Shown here: positions 29,533 through 40,556 of the stretch, one piece after another
Layout of the letters: each line of letters starts with the position of its first letter
Position numbering within the stretch: position 1 is the first letter of the stretch
Assembly: GCA_963770645.1 (NCBI GenBank)
Contig: CAVYQL010000003.1
Span: 1,240,001-1,304,000, forward strand
Reading direction: 5' to 3'
Origin: Bog-473 sp963770645
GTDB lineage: Bacteria > Actinomycetota > Acidimicrobiia > Acidimicrobiales > RAAP-2
DNA length: 64,000 bases
Position numbers and translations under genes: made by a program
The notes under the pieces: model-generated
Seen by the model: the letters and a program-made list of their open reading frames with translations, nothing else
Told to the model about the DNA's origin: nothing
Database searches by the model: none

Positions 29533-32032
29533 TTCGGGCAGGTCCAGGATCAGCTCGGCGGCGTTGCCGTCGTTGGCCACCACACGCACGGCGACCTTGC
29601 GGCTGTCACCGCGCGTCAAAGGGCAGGGACGTCCAGCCGTGGAGTTCGGTCGAGCAGGGCGGCGTCGACGGTCGAGCGCAGTGCCCGCTCGAGCTTGTCC
29701 CAGGCATCGGTGACCGGGAAGAACGCCTGGGACACCCGGAACACGGTCCCGTCGTAGTCGTCGTCGAGGAACCAGGCCTGAATCCCGGACTTTCCGAAGC
29801 TGCGTCGTTGCACCGGTTGCCGCGTCGAAGGAGTCGAGGCCGAGCACCTCGACCCGGTAGCCGTCCTCGGCATGCGTCGACCTGGGCATCGGGGGACGCG
29901 TAGAGCCGGAAGGTCTGGCTCGAGCTGGTGTTCTTGAGCAGGTCGCCGACGAGGAGGTCCGGATTGGCCAGCAGCAGCGCGACGTCGGTGCCGCCGATCT
30001 TGCCCGTGCCCGAGCTTGTCCTGTGCGTCGGCGGAGACGGCGAATCCGGCGAAGACGACGAGGTCGAACCCGATCGCCGCCCGCAGCGCGTCGGATACCT
30101 GCGACATGGTGATGGCGCCGAACTGTGGGCCCGAGCGACACCGCGAAGCGGGCCTTCTTCCCGTCACGCTCGACGATGCCTTCGGCTTGCAGCGGTTCAG
30201 CGGCGGCAAGGGCAGACAGGGACTCGATCGGCAAGGGCTCGCCACCGGGCCGAGGGATGCCCTGGACCTTGAGGGCGTCGAGGAGGGCCTCGACATGTGT
30301 CGTCGTGTGCCCATTGGTCGACCGGAGCAGAAACGTCGGGATCAAGTGGGTTGACCGAGTAGCGAGACAGGGCCTCGACCGTGAAGGGACCAGATACCCT
30401 GGTCTTCTTCTTGTCGATGACCGGCCGGTCGATAGATCGTCACGGTCTCGGGTTCCTCGCCTCGGGCGATCTGACCGAGCGTCACTCGCTGCTGCGTCTC
30501 GTAGACGAATCCACCGTCCACGTCTCGCTCGGGCTGCGCTAGGCGGTAGTAGTCGTAGACCGTCGTCAGCAGCCGCTCGCGCGCCACGGCCAGGGCGACC
30601 CGGGAGGTGTCGATGGTGATCCAGCGCCGGCCGTACTGCTCGGCCACCATCGCGGTCGTGCCGCCTCCGCACGTCGGGTCGACGACGAGGTCGCCTGGAT
30701 CGGTGGTCATCAGGAGGCACCGCGCGATGACCTTGGGATTGGTCTGGACGACGTAGCGCTTGTCGGACGGCTGAATCCGCTGGTGACGGTGTCGTCCCAC
30801 ACGCTATTGATCGGAAAACCGTCGAAGTCGTCGAGATATCGCACATAGTTGAGGGTTCGCGATCGAGCCGATGACCCGACGTGCCTCGACGAGACGGGCC
30901 ATGCCCTCTTCGTTGGTTTTCCACCGACTACTCGAGCCCGGCGTGTACCTCTGTCCGTCGAGCTCGACTTCGAACCACGACGCTGCCCCTTCGCCCTTCT
31001 TTCGACCAATCGACTGGCTGGTGAGGTTGTCCCAGCGAAACACTCGGGATCCCTGAGGCAGTGGGTCGACACCGGCCGCCTCAGTGGGCGTCATGCGTCG
31101 ACGCTCGCCCGTGGTCATCTCGATCCACGAGTACGCGGTGTCCGTTGCCTTACCGGAGCTCTTGGGGAGATAGAGCTGCCGGTACTTCATCTGCGGCTTG
31201 TCCTTGGCGTACCACATCAGGTAGTCGGCAACGATGGCGAGATCCGAGCCGGTGCTCCTCGCCGTCTTCTTGAAGGTGATCTGGGCCACGTAGTTCTGCG
31301 ACCCGAATACCTCGTCGAGGAGCACTCGGACTAAGTGGAAGTAGTCGTCAGAGATCTGGACGAAGAGCGGAGCCGCTGTCGGCAAGCAGCTCCCGAGCGA
31401 CGGCAATGCGATCGCGGAGGTAGCTGAGGTATGAGTGGATGCCGAGCTGCCACGTGTCTCGGTAGGCCTGGATCATCTCCGGTTCACGGGTGAGATCCTC
31501 ATCTCGCCCATCACGCATCTCCATGTCTCCGATGCGAGGCTGGAAGTTGGAGTTGTACCGAACTCCGTAGGGTGGGTCGATGAAGACGCAGCTGGACCTG
31601 GCCGCCGAGGCGCTCGCGTTCGAGCAGGCTCGTCATGACCGTCAGCGAGTCGCCGAGGATCATGCGGTTCGACCAGTCGAGCTCGTGCTTGTAGAACTCG
31701 ACGGCCTCGTCGGGGTTCAGCTTGTCGACGTCGAAGAGGGGCTGCTGGAGGCGCTGGCGGCGGACCGAGCCCACGATCTTCTGGGCTGAGAGCTCCTCGT
31801 GGACGTGGACCGAGGGGGCAGGTACCTCGACTTCGGAGCGTTCGACCTTCCCTGCCCAGACCATCTGGGGGTCGAGGTGCGGGTCGTAGGACAGGGTCCG
31901 GACCGGGGTCTCGTCCCGGTCCAGGTGGGCGAGGCCGGCCGGGGGGTTGTTGACTCTGGTCGAGTCCTGGTGCTCGTAGTCCTCGACAGGGACGACCTTG
32001 TCGGCCTTCGTCGTTCGCCGGGTGGTCGCCAC
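29529..32032 (-). CDS. Type III-like site-specific DNA methyltransferase (Mod), several frame breaks
   Basis: About 834 residues from GTG at 32032, which follows AGAAGGG. Motifs: LDWSNRMILGDSLTVMTSLL, catalytic IDPPYG (31570), VFVQISDDYFHLVRVLLDEV, and at the C-terminal side SAM-binding DPTCGGGTT (30660), the order of beta-class N6-adenine or N4-cytosine methyltransferases. The N-terminal phrase RVNNPPAGLAHLDR and DPHLDPQMVWAGK are typical of this Mod family. The C-terminus ends near LILDLPEV. It pairs with the helicase gene by a GTGA overlap. Breaks lie near 31540, 31390, 30840, 30790, 30400, 30320-29600. Confidence 0.8.
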
Positions 32033-32327
32033 TGTCGGTATCCCTTCTTTTCGTCCAGGTCAGCTCCAACCGACCCTTGTACTCGGGCATCAAGAGGCGC
32101 TCGTCAACGAAACCCGCAGGTCGGGGGCCTGGCAGCCGCGTACTCGAGAAGGAGGCCATGCCAGATCGTAGGGCAGAGGTGCGACGGCGGGCTGGCTCTT
32201 CCATAGCCGGCCCGTGCCGACGATGCGACCGCTGCTCCGTCCAACAATCAGACCACGAGCGGTGGTCCTCACGAGTCGTGATCGGTCAGTCCCGCACCGT
32301 TCACTGCCACGTCGGCATGATTGTGAG

Positions 32328-33797
32328 GTGACGACCACCAGCCCGCCGCTGGGGGACGACGAGCTCGCGGAACTCCGTGCCGCGGGCGCGGGCGTTGGCC
32401 GGTGCATCCTTCTCGTCTCTCCGCGAGGATCATGTCGTCCCTCCGTCGCGGTACCGACCCTTCCTCCAGGTCGGACGGGATTACGAGGGTGGCGACGTCA
32501 ACGTCCCCGAGTTCGCCCGGCTGTGCGAGCTTCTCGACGCCGCCTTTCCCGATCGTTTCGGGCTCCCGCTGGGTGCGCCGGGGAGGGACTTCGCCAACCA
32601 CTGGGCCTACAGCTTCATCGAAGCCTGCATTGCTCGCTGCAGTCGGAACGATGAGCCCTTCGAGTCCACCGCGAGAGGCGTCGAGGAATCCGTCGCCGAG
32701 CTGCTGGCGGCCCTGCAGTCTTCTGATGCCATGGTGGCGGCATGCAGACTCGTCTCCCACGTGACGACCTCCGATGGGACGCCAGTCGACCTCTTGGGCG
32801 TGCACATCGTGCCGGCCGAGTTCCGGGGCGGCATCTTCGAGGAGATCGCAAGGCACATACCCGGCGGCGTACAGCGCCTTCAACGGTGACGATCCCTGGC
32901 CGATGGCCCAGCCGCTGTCGATTCTCACCGTCGAGGACCGCGGCATCGACCGCTATCGGGTCGCATCCGCGCTGAGCGCCGCGCATCGGTCGCTTCCTCC
33001 GGCTGATCCGACTCCTCTACGCCAGCACCAGCCAATCGATCTACGAAATCCGCGGCGAGACCACGCTGGTCCGTCAGCTCAAGCCCTACTCGACGGTGTT
33101 CAACGGTTCCCACGCACTCGTTCAGCGGACCGTCCGGCTCTCATCAGCCGACGAGCCCGCCCTGGTCGGCCTCAGCCGGCTCCTCGATGCGCTGAACCAT
33201 CAGCCGGCGGACATGCTGGTGACGTCATTCGGACTGGCCATGGCCAAGTTCGCCGAGTCCTTCCAATCCGGCGGCTGGAACGAGCAGATCGTGGACCTGA
33301 CGACCGCGCTCGAAGGTGCGCTGTCTGGCTCGAGCACCACCGACATCATCCTGCGACTGAAGACCCGCGCCGCCGCCCTCCTCGCAGAGGCCGACGATCC
33401 AGCCGAAGCGATCTTCAACGACATCAAGCACCTCTACGACCTGCGATCGAAGCTCGTCCACGGCGGCAGCCTCCGCGAGAAAGACCTCCGCAGACGGAAC
33501 TACGCCATCTCGACCGTCCCGCACGACGCGCCGGCCGGTACGGCCACGGCCTACATGGTCGACCGCCTCCGAGACCTCGTCCGGCGAGCACTTCTGATGC
33601 GGATCTGCCTGGGGGCCAGCCCGGTGATCCTGTGGCCCATCGACAACGACGACGACGTCGACGCCAAGCTGGCGGATGACACCACCCGAGCGGAGTGGCG
33701 GAACGCCTGGCGAGAGCGCTTGGCGAACATCGGAGCGGCGGACGCGGCGAGCCGAGCCCGAGACGCCGGAGAGTTCTACTCACCCGAGGAGTCCTGA
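32328..33797 (+). CDS. ApeA-like HEPN protein, frame broken
   Basis: About 488 residues after correcting three breaks (near 32385, 32870, 32985). GTG at 32328 starts VTTTSPPLGDDELAELRAA. The middle is unrecognised. The C-terminal part (about 330-460) is a helical HEPN-type domain with LYDLRSKLVHGGSLREKDLR; R-S-K-L-V-H fits the RxxxxH RNase motif of HEPN proteins, and the sentence D-I-K-x-L-Y-x-L-R-S-K is typical of the ApeA defence family. It would cut RNA after phage sensing. Followed after 66 bases by the SIR2 gene on the same strand. Confidence 0.65.
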
Positions 33798-33863
33798 TGG
33801 CTCATCACTGGTGGCGGGCGCCCAGCAGCGCCGGACCGCTCCGCGGTGCGACACTGAACCCTC

Positions 33864-34824
33864 ATGACCGTCTGGCATCAGGATCCAGCCAACTCCCAAC
33901 TCGTCCACCGCCTGCGCCAGGTCGTCGCTGGACAGGGTCGACTGCTGGTGTTCCTTGGGGCGGGGCTCTCATTCGGAGCAGCCCGACTCAATGCTCGGGC
34001 GACCTTCGACTACGACCGCTACGACCGCTGGTGGCCACACGACTTCCCGGGCTTCGACCTCATTCCCGACGACGACGGTCTCCCGCTTCCCTCATGGCCG
34101 TGGTTGGTCAATCGAATGTGCCGGGAGATCATGGCCCACTCCCCGTCCGATGAGCACGCCTCGCTTCGAGCGTTCTTCATCGAGGAGGGGCCGCTCGATT
34201 GCGCTCAACTGTTCCGCCAGATGGTCGGTGAAGCCAACTATCGCGAGTTCCTGCTGTCACAGTTCGACGCCAGCCGGCAGCCCTTTATCCGCACTACCCC
34301 AAGTCACGCCGCGCTCGTGCGCCTGAATCTGCCGCTCCTGTTCACGACCAACTACGACGAGCTGATCGAAGCCGCCTACCTTGAGGCCAACGAACAACTT
34401 CGAGTCAGCATCTCCGAAGAGCAGTTCAAGGCCCGACGCGCCGAGAGAGCCGGAACGCCATCTGGTGAAGCTGCATGGGTCGATCGACCAGCCCGACACG
34501 ATCGTTCTCACGCGCTCGGACTACGCACGAGCCCGGATCGACCGCAAGGAGATGCTCAGCTTTCTCCGGGGCGAAATGGCCGACACCGCATTTCTCTTCG
34601 TCGGCTTCAGCCTCAGCGACCCCAACTTCAACCTCATCCACGATGACATTCGCCTGGTCTACGGCATGAACGTGCCCGCCTCCTACACCGTGCAGGGCCG
34701 CCGCAACCCGGTAAAGGATCGGTACTTGCGCTCGCTTGACGTCAACACGATCTGGATCGACGGATGGAACCAGATGCCCGACTTCCTCACCCGAATCAAT
34801 CCGGCAATACCACCGGCAGACTGA
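33864..34824 (+). CDS. SIR2-like NAD-binding protein, frame broken once
   Basis: About 319 residues after dropping one extra base near 34440. NAD-binding signatures are FLGAGLS (32-36), LFTTNYDELIEAAY, KLHGSIDQP and FLFVGFSLSDPNFNLIHDDI, the last being characteristic of SIR2_2-type defence proteins that deplete NAD. There is no zinc ribbon as in deacetylases. ATG start at 33864. Neighbours: HEPN gene upstream on the same strand, nuclease gene convergent. The pair may act as one abortive-infection unit. Confidence 0.8.
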
Positions 34825-34868
34825 GCGATCGAAATAGCACCTTCCGAGCAGGCGGATTGACCGAGTGA

Positions 34869-36061
34869 TTATCCGAGGTCGAAATCCGGCTCGGCCATGC
34901 CGGGCCAGTCTGCTGGAAGTCCGAGGCAGGAGCCCATCGCGGTGGATGGCAGTGGCCGCGCTTCGACGGAGAGGTCGAGCCGTGCGAGCCAGTCGGGTTG
35001 GTGGGTGGTGGCGACGTCCGGTTCGAGGGTCGTCCAGAGTCGGGGTCGGATCGTGGTCACCGTCCATGGGCTGAGCCCGGCCGCCGTCACGACCTGCGGC
35101 ACGTTTCCGTATCGCCAGCCGGTCTTGGTGAGCCAGAACCCTTCCTGGAAGAGGCTGTCGGGGTGACGGAGGGCTTTCGTGGGGTCGGTATGACGACAGC
35201 GCCGTAGAGGGCCTGCTCGAACTCGTAGTCCTTCGTCGGGTACATGGTGTTCGACAAGACCGCCACGACGAGTGGCGCATCGAGCTGACCGTACTTGCTC
35301 TTCTTCGAGTCGAGCGCTCGACGGATGCCGGTGACGTTGTCGACAACCACCGCCTCGCCTGGCCCAAGCATGCCGAGTGCGGAACGTGGCTTCCCGCGGA
35401 CTTCGTCTTTGAGCGGGAGGGCGTGGAACTCCAGCCGCCAGCCTTCATCTTCCCAGAGCGACGGACGGCAAAGCGTCGAAACCGACCGACGTTCGAGCTT
35501 CGACGGATCGCGCGACCGCGTCGGGGTCGAGGCTGGCCAACCAGGCTCTGAAGCTCTCGGCGGAGGCGTTTGGTGGCGAGCGGCTTCGGTCCGACGGTGT
35601 AGGTGGACAGCTCAAGAGAGAAATCCTGCACCTGGAGATCGGCCAAGATCTGGTGGAGGTCTTGTAGACGGCGGTCCTCACCAATGGCGGTGGCGGCTTG
35701 ACCGACGCTGACCGCTTCGAGATAGAACCTCTCCTCGCCACGCGTCATTCGAAAGTCAGGGCGCGTTGGTCGGCCGGGAATGTCAGGGTGGATCTCGATC
35801 TCGTAACCCGAGCACCGGTAGGCCTCATGGAGGAACAGTTCCCAGAACGCTGACTCCATCTGCCGGTCGTCCGCTCGAAGCGCGCCGCGGAGGTCATTGC
35901 TTCGCGGGCTGCGGCAGATGAGCAAACCAGTCTTCGATGAGATCGCGCACCCCTCCGAAGTATTGGGACGCCGAGCGGTTCAAGAACGCGAACCTGCCCT
36001 CGTTGTGGCGGGCGGGGGTGGCGTCAGTCCGCGGTAGATCGTCGAAGACTTTGATTTCCAT
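34869..36061 (-). CDS. Probable PD-(D/E)XK-type nuclease, frame broken
   Basis: About 396 residues. From ATG at 36061: MEIKVFDDLPRTDATPARHN; break near 35910; then ESAFWELFLHEAYRCSGYEI, HPDIPGRPTRPDFRMTRGEE, RFYLEAVSV. The Glu of WELFLHE, the Asp of RPDF and E-A of YLEAVSV make a restriction-endonuclease-like active site, with A in place of the usual Lys. The rest (GPGEAVVVDNVTGIRRALDS, VVAVLSNTMYPTKDYEFEQA) is unrecognised. ATG is 17 bases after the stop of the giant gene upstream, behind a CCAGGAG site, so the two are co-expressed. A second break is near 35500-35440, another near 35165. Confidence 0.6.
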
Positions 36062-36078
36062 GTGACGGTCGCTCCTGG

Positions 36079-39000
36079 TTATCGAATGTCGAGCCAGCTG
36101 AGGTGGCCACGTGCCGCGGCCCGGCTCGCTGCTTCTTGGGCGGCGCGCCTCGCCTCGTCATCGGGGCTTGCCAGTCCGGTGCGAATGATCGTGGCCGCGC
36201 TTTCATCCCACAGCGAGAACCGCCAGCCGTCTGTCTCGTGGTCGACCATGGCCGCGAGCAGTTCGGCGGCGGAGCGCGGGTGATCCGCCGAGAGCGAAGC
36301 GAGTTGCTCGACGACCATGTGGGCGGGCTCTGCAGCTCCGGCCAGCGTGAGAGCGTTGCGGAGTCCGTCGAATCGGCGCTCCGCTGGCAGCCGGGTGGAG
36401 CAGAACCACCAGCCGTAGGCGGAGAGCTCCTTGGACGGTCGGGTCTGTGCGGCCTGGACGCGGCTATCCCACAGAGCGAGGAGCCGGTCGAGGACCGCCG
36501 GTTCTAGCGGGGGGCCGTCTTGGGCGAGGCCGCGGCCGACCGATTCGAGGGCCAGTCTCCGCGTCTCGTCATCGGCCCTGTTGAAGAACTTGGCGAGGAG
36601 TCCCTCGTCGAGGGTGAACTCGCCGGACCAGTAGAGGTTCATCAGGTGGTTAGCGAGCGCGTGATCTCTGCCTTGGTCGCGGCGGTCCTCACTTCCCGGT
36701 GCCAGTCGGGCGACGGCCAGGGCGTACTGGTCGCGCAGCGCCAACCAGGTCGGTTTGTTTCGGAGCCCCCGCCACAGGTAGGCGTCCCAGGCCGCCTCCC
36801 AGAGCCGGCGGAGGGGTTCTTCGGCAGGGAAGATGCGGGCGGCTGCTTTCTCAGCCCACCCTCTGTCGAGAGGCTAGAAGGTTGCTGAACTCGCGGCCGA
36901 GTACGGCGCGTACCGCTACCGACGGGTCGGCGACGGGGTCGAGGTGTTGGTCGATCAGGCTGGTGATCTCGCTGAAGGGATCGTCGGGGTGGTTCTGGTA
37001 CACCCAGACCCCGTACTGCACGGCGGCATCGATGGCCCTCGGTCTCACGCTGTTGAGGGCCAGGTCATCGGGGCTCATGTTCGGTGGCCCGAAGCGCTCC
37101 TCTTCGGCAGACGTGGGGTGCGGGTCGCTGGCCACTGCCGCGATCAGATCGAAGATCCGCTGGCGGTGCTCGTCTCCAGGCCGGTGAGGGCCGATGAGCC
37201 CAGAGATGAGGAGACGCATGACGTCGAGACGCGCCCAACCCCATCCGTCGACGGTGCTGTCATCAGGGGTTTGCGATCGAGGGTGCGACACGATCGATCT
37301 CGCACAGATCGATCACCTGATCCCAGTCGAGTACCTCGCCGCCGGTCTGGGCACGCACGACCCCGTTCAGGGCGCCGTGGGCGTACTCGACGTCGAGGTC
37401 TCCGAGCTGGCGTGCCTCAAGGAGGTAGCGGGAAGGGTCGGCGGCCACCACGTCGGTCAGCGTCAGCGCGAGGCCGCCCTTCGACGGGCCGAGGAACTCG
37501 GGCGACGGCTCGAAGGCGCCCAGGTAGGCGACGAGGTCGTCGATGCTCAGGGTCGCCAGCTCTTCTGCGTTGGTGGGGCTGCGCTCGGCGACGGGGCCGC
37601 CCGTGAACAGCGGGGCGTCTGACCGTTGCGGTGGGCCGTTGTCAGCCACGAACGCTTCGTAACGCTGGGCCCACTCCTCGGGAAGTTGCCCGGCGAGCGG
37701 GGCGAGTCGATCGCGCTGCCAGATCTCGACATAGGTTTGGAGTTCTTCGTCGGTTGGTTCATGTCCGTGCGCTTGGCGCACCCACTCGATGTGTCCGTCG
37801 AGGTGGCTCGGGCCTCGCTCCACCATGGCGAGGATCGCCTGCTGCGCCTCGGCGTCCAGACCCGCAAAGCGAGCGGTAAGGAGTCGGTCGTATTCCGGGG
37901 CGGAGCTGCAGGTCGTCGAAGACGTCGGGATCGGTCAGCTGGATTCGGATCTCGGGATCGTCGGCGGTTGAGCGGGAGAGCAGGTCGAGGCTGAGCCGGC
38001 GGAAGATCGACCACTTCCGGGTGCCAAGGAGGTCGAGCAGCGGACGCATGTCTGCTGGGACGGCGGCGGCGTCGGGCGGCCAACGCATGGCTGAGCGCGG
38101 TCGTAAGTCTGCTCTTGATTCCGAGGTCATGGCTGAGGCCGTCAGGCGCGATGGCCTGGTGCCAGACGGAGGAGAAGTCTTGGCCCTGCTCGATCATCTC
38201 TGGTGACGCCGAGACGGTGATCGCTTCCTCCAGCAGGCCGCCGAGTAGTTCGATCACCGCCTGGCCGAGGGTGTCGGCGAGCTGCGTGGTGTGCCGTTGG
38301 AGGATCGATTCGTAGGTGTGCTCGTCGATACGCAGCCGGGGCTCTCGCATCGAACGAACGAGCTCCGGTGGCAGGTCGCTCTCCTCTGGCTCCTCTGGCT
38401 CAGCGGACTCGAAGCTCAGCAGGGAGCGCGTCAACGCCAGCGCTGAGGAGAAATCCCCGGCGTCGCTGAAGGCACCGATGAGGCTGGCGAGCCGCATGGG
38501 AAACCCGATCCGATAGCGGGTCCCGAGGGTTGCCGCCAGTCGAGGAACCAGCCGTGCCGCGTGGGCGACCGGAAGCGCACGGCCGATGTCGACGATCCCC
38601 GAGTTCACAGCCGCGTTGTCGCGTCGTCGGGATGACCTTTGCTATCTCGGTCACCTCGTCGGGCAGGACCGTTGCCATACGGACGAGATAGCGAAGCTGG
38701 GGCCACGGCGGGAAGCCGACGGTGTTGTCTTCGTGCAACTCGGGCTCGGGCGGCAGAGCGAACAGTCCGGCGCGCCGCAGCAGGGGCAGCCACGACGGGT
38801 CGGCGATCCGTTCGAAGAACCGGCCGAGCGCCACGAAGTCCTGCGGGACGCTGGTCAGCAAGAACGTGACGTCGCTCGCGGTGGCTGGGGCCTTGACCGC
38901 TAGCTGGTCCAAGGTGGCGATGACCGAGGCGAAGTTGGCTTCCATCTTGTCGAGGACGTAGTCGAGGATGCCTTCGAAGTCGTCGAAGAACTGGGCGACC

Positions 39001-39431
39001 GAGTCGGTCACAGGGGCGGGTTCGGCGAGATTCCGTCGGTGCGCACGGCCCTGGTAGCTACCGGCCTGGCGAAGCCACTTCTTGGCGACGGGGTCCGAGA
39101 TCGGGATTCCGAGTGCGGAGAGGATCGCTCGTATCTCGTCCTTGTGGATGTTGCCGGTCCCCTTCGTGTCATCGGCACCGGCCGGTGGCGGGCTGCCTGC
39201 TGACAGCGGGACCAGTACGTCTCGGAACGCGGATTCGATCTCCCTAATGAGATGGGCGACCAAGTGGGTGGTGGACTGGAACCGTGCGGGGTCATCCATG
39301 AGGTCGCAGGCGTCGCGGTAGAAGGCCGTCGGACCCGGTCCGACAAGCTTGCCGAGTCGCCAGCGAATACGGAGTCGGCGGGGGTCAGGCGGCGGTCCCG
39401 ACGGCAAGGACTGCACCGAGTCGTCAGCCAT
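36079..39431 (-). CDS. Giant unknown helical protein of the defence island, many frame breaks
   Basis: About 1,115 residues, not recognised. Starts MADDSVQSLPSGPPPDPRRL, then a helical segment FYRDACDLMDDPARFQSTTH LVAHLIREIESAF, long Leu/Ala/Arg helices, TDPDVFDDLQ, HGHEPTDEELQTYVEIWQRD, and a C-terminal HEAT-like part ending AARGHLSWLDIR. It has no P-loop, nuclease or membrane motif and may be a scaffold or sensor. It is coupled to the PD-(D/E)XK gene 17 bases downstream and overlaps a 42-codon gene upstream. Frame changes near 36850, 37270, 37900, 38150 and 38610. The gene is split into five open segments but all lie in order and without gaps. Confidence 0.6.
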
Positions 39432-39552
39432 TGGCCTCGGGCTCGGACCACAAATTCCAGGTCAGCTGTAGTTCATCCCGCTCGAAGGCGAGCCACGCCT
39501 CGACCTCTTCCGGCTGCATGGGTTTGAGTGTCGCGTGAGCCTGGGACGACAC
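39424..39552 (-). CDS. Small protein overlapping the giant gene
   Basis: 42 residues: MSSQAHATLKPMQPEEVEAW, then LAFERDELQLTWNLWSEPEA NG. GTG at 39552. Its end overlaps the start of the giant protein gene (39431) by 8 bases, so it could help its translation or be a true small partner. Trp/Glu-rich; no known family. Low certainty since only length and position support it. Confidence 0.4.
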   Translation of the reverse strand: MSSQAHATLKPMQPEEVEAWLAFERDELQLTWNLWSEPEANG

Positions 39553-39575
39553 TGTGACAGCCCGCCCGGGGCCGT

Positions 39576-40556
39576 TCAGTTCGCGGTCGGGTCGGTGATC
39601 CCCACGACGACGTCGCTCCCCCACGCAGCACCGATCGTGGTAGACGTGGACTCCACTCGGACGTCGGCACCGGTGTGAGGGGCGTCGACCATCTGGCCGT
39701 TGCCGATGTAGATGCCGACGTGGGTGACGTCGGTCGGGCCTCCGCCGAAGAAGACGAGGTCGCCGGGCTCGAGGGGGTCGTCGGGTTCGAGCTTGGCCGT
39801 GGCGTCGTACTGGTCCTGGGCGACGCGGGGCAGGGTGATGCCGGCGACCTTGTAGGCGGCCTGGACCAGTCCGCTGCAGTCGAAGCCGACGCCGGGGGTC
39901 TCGCCGCCCCATATATAAGGAGTACCGACTTGGGCGAGGGCCCAGTCGACGGCGATCCCGCCGGCGGTGCCGGCGGCGACGGTTTGGGCTTGGGTCTGGC
40001 CGTAGGACTGGGCGAGGTCGAGGACCTCGGTGACGTAGCGTCTGGCTGTGGTTGTAGTCGAAGACGGCAGCGGAGAGGTCGGCGCCGTTCTCGGCCCCGT
40101 TGGCGCAGAGGTCCCGCGCCGCGGCGTAGACGGCGTCGGTCGGGTCGTAGGGGCTCGGCGGGTTGGCGCCGCCGGGTGGGACGGGCTGTCGTAGGCGGCG
40201 AAGGTGGCGGGCTCGAACTGCATCGGACCTTCGGCGCCGGCCGAGTTGGCGCCGGAGTGCACGCCGGGCAGGTTGGAGGTGTCGTTGCCGGATTCGACGG
40301 TGCCGATGGCGGCGAGCACGGTCCAGGGCAGGCCGGGGCAGGTGGTGGCGGCCTCTTGGTAGAGGGCGAGCATGGCCGGCGGGATGTCGCTGGTGGCCGT
40401 GGCGGAGGGTGCGGCGTCGCCGCCGCCGAGCAGCGAGGCGACGCCGGCCCCCGCCCCGGCGGCCAGGACGGCGACGAGGAGGACGAGGCCGGCGGCGCCG
40501 GCGGCGACCTTGGTGCCGAACCCGGTGGAGGTGGAGGCGTCGAGTCCGATCGTCAC
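39576..40556 (-). CDS. Conjugation hydrolase: transglycosylase-like plus NlpC/P60, frame broken
   Basis: About 325 residues. A membrane anchor (GAAGLVLLVAVLAAGAGAGV) is followed by a lysozyme-like region (LPWTVLAAIGTVESGNDTSN, EGPMQFEPATFAAYD) with Glu in the ESGN motif, and a NlpC/P60 domain: TPYIWGGETPGVGFDCSGLV with the catalytic Cys, DVTHVGIYIGNG with the His. It would open peptidoglycan for the mating channel (VirB1-like). Breaks lie near 40050 and 40195. GTG overlaps the preceding stop (GTGA). Confidence 0.85.
   Translation of the reverse strand: MTIGLDASTSTGFGTKVAAGAAGLVLLVAVLAAGAGAGVASLLGGGDAAPSATATSDIPPAMLALYQEAATTCPGLPWTVLAAIGTVESGNDTSNLPGVHSGANSAGAEGPMQFEPATFAAYDSPSHPAAPTRRAPTTRPTPSTPRRGTSAPTGPRTAPTSPLPSSTTTTARRYVTEVLDLAQSYGQTQAQTVAAGTAGGIAVDWALAQVGTPYIWGGETPGVGFDCSGLVQAAYKVAGITLPRVAQDQYDATAKLEPDDPLEPGDLVFFGGGPTDVTHVGIYIGNGQMVDAPHTGADVRVESTSTTIGAAWGSDVVVGITDPTAN

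Noticed and set aside
32076..32213. Short segment MPEYKGRLELTW before the methyltransferase gene
   Set aside because: It recalls the start of a protein found beside related R-M genes, but it covers only a dozen residues and then runs into the methyltransferase start in another frame. Perhaps a remnant; not enough to call.
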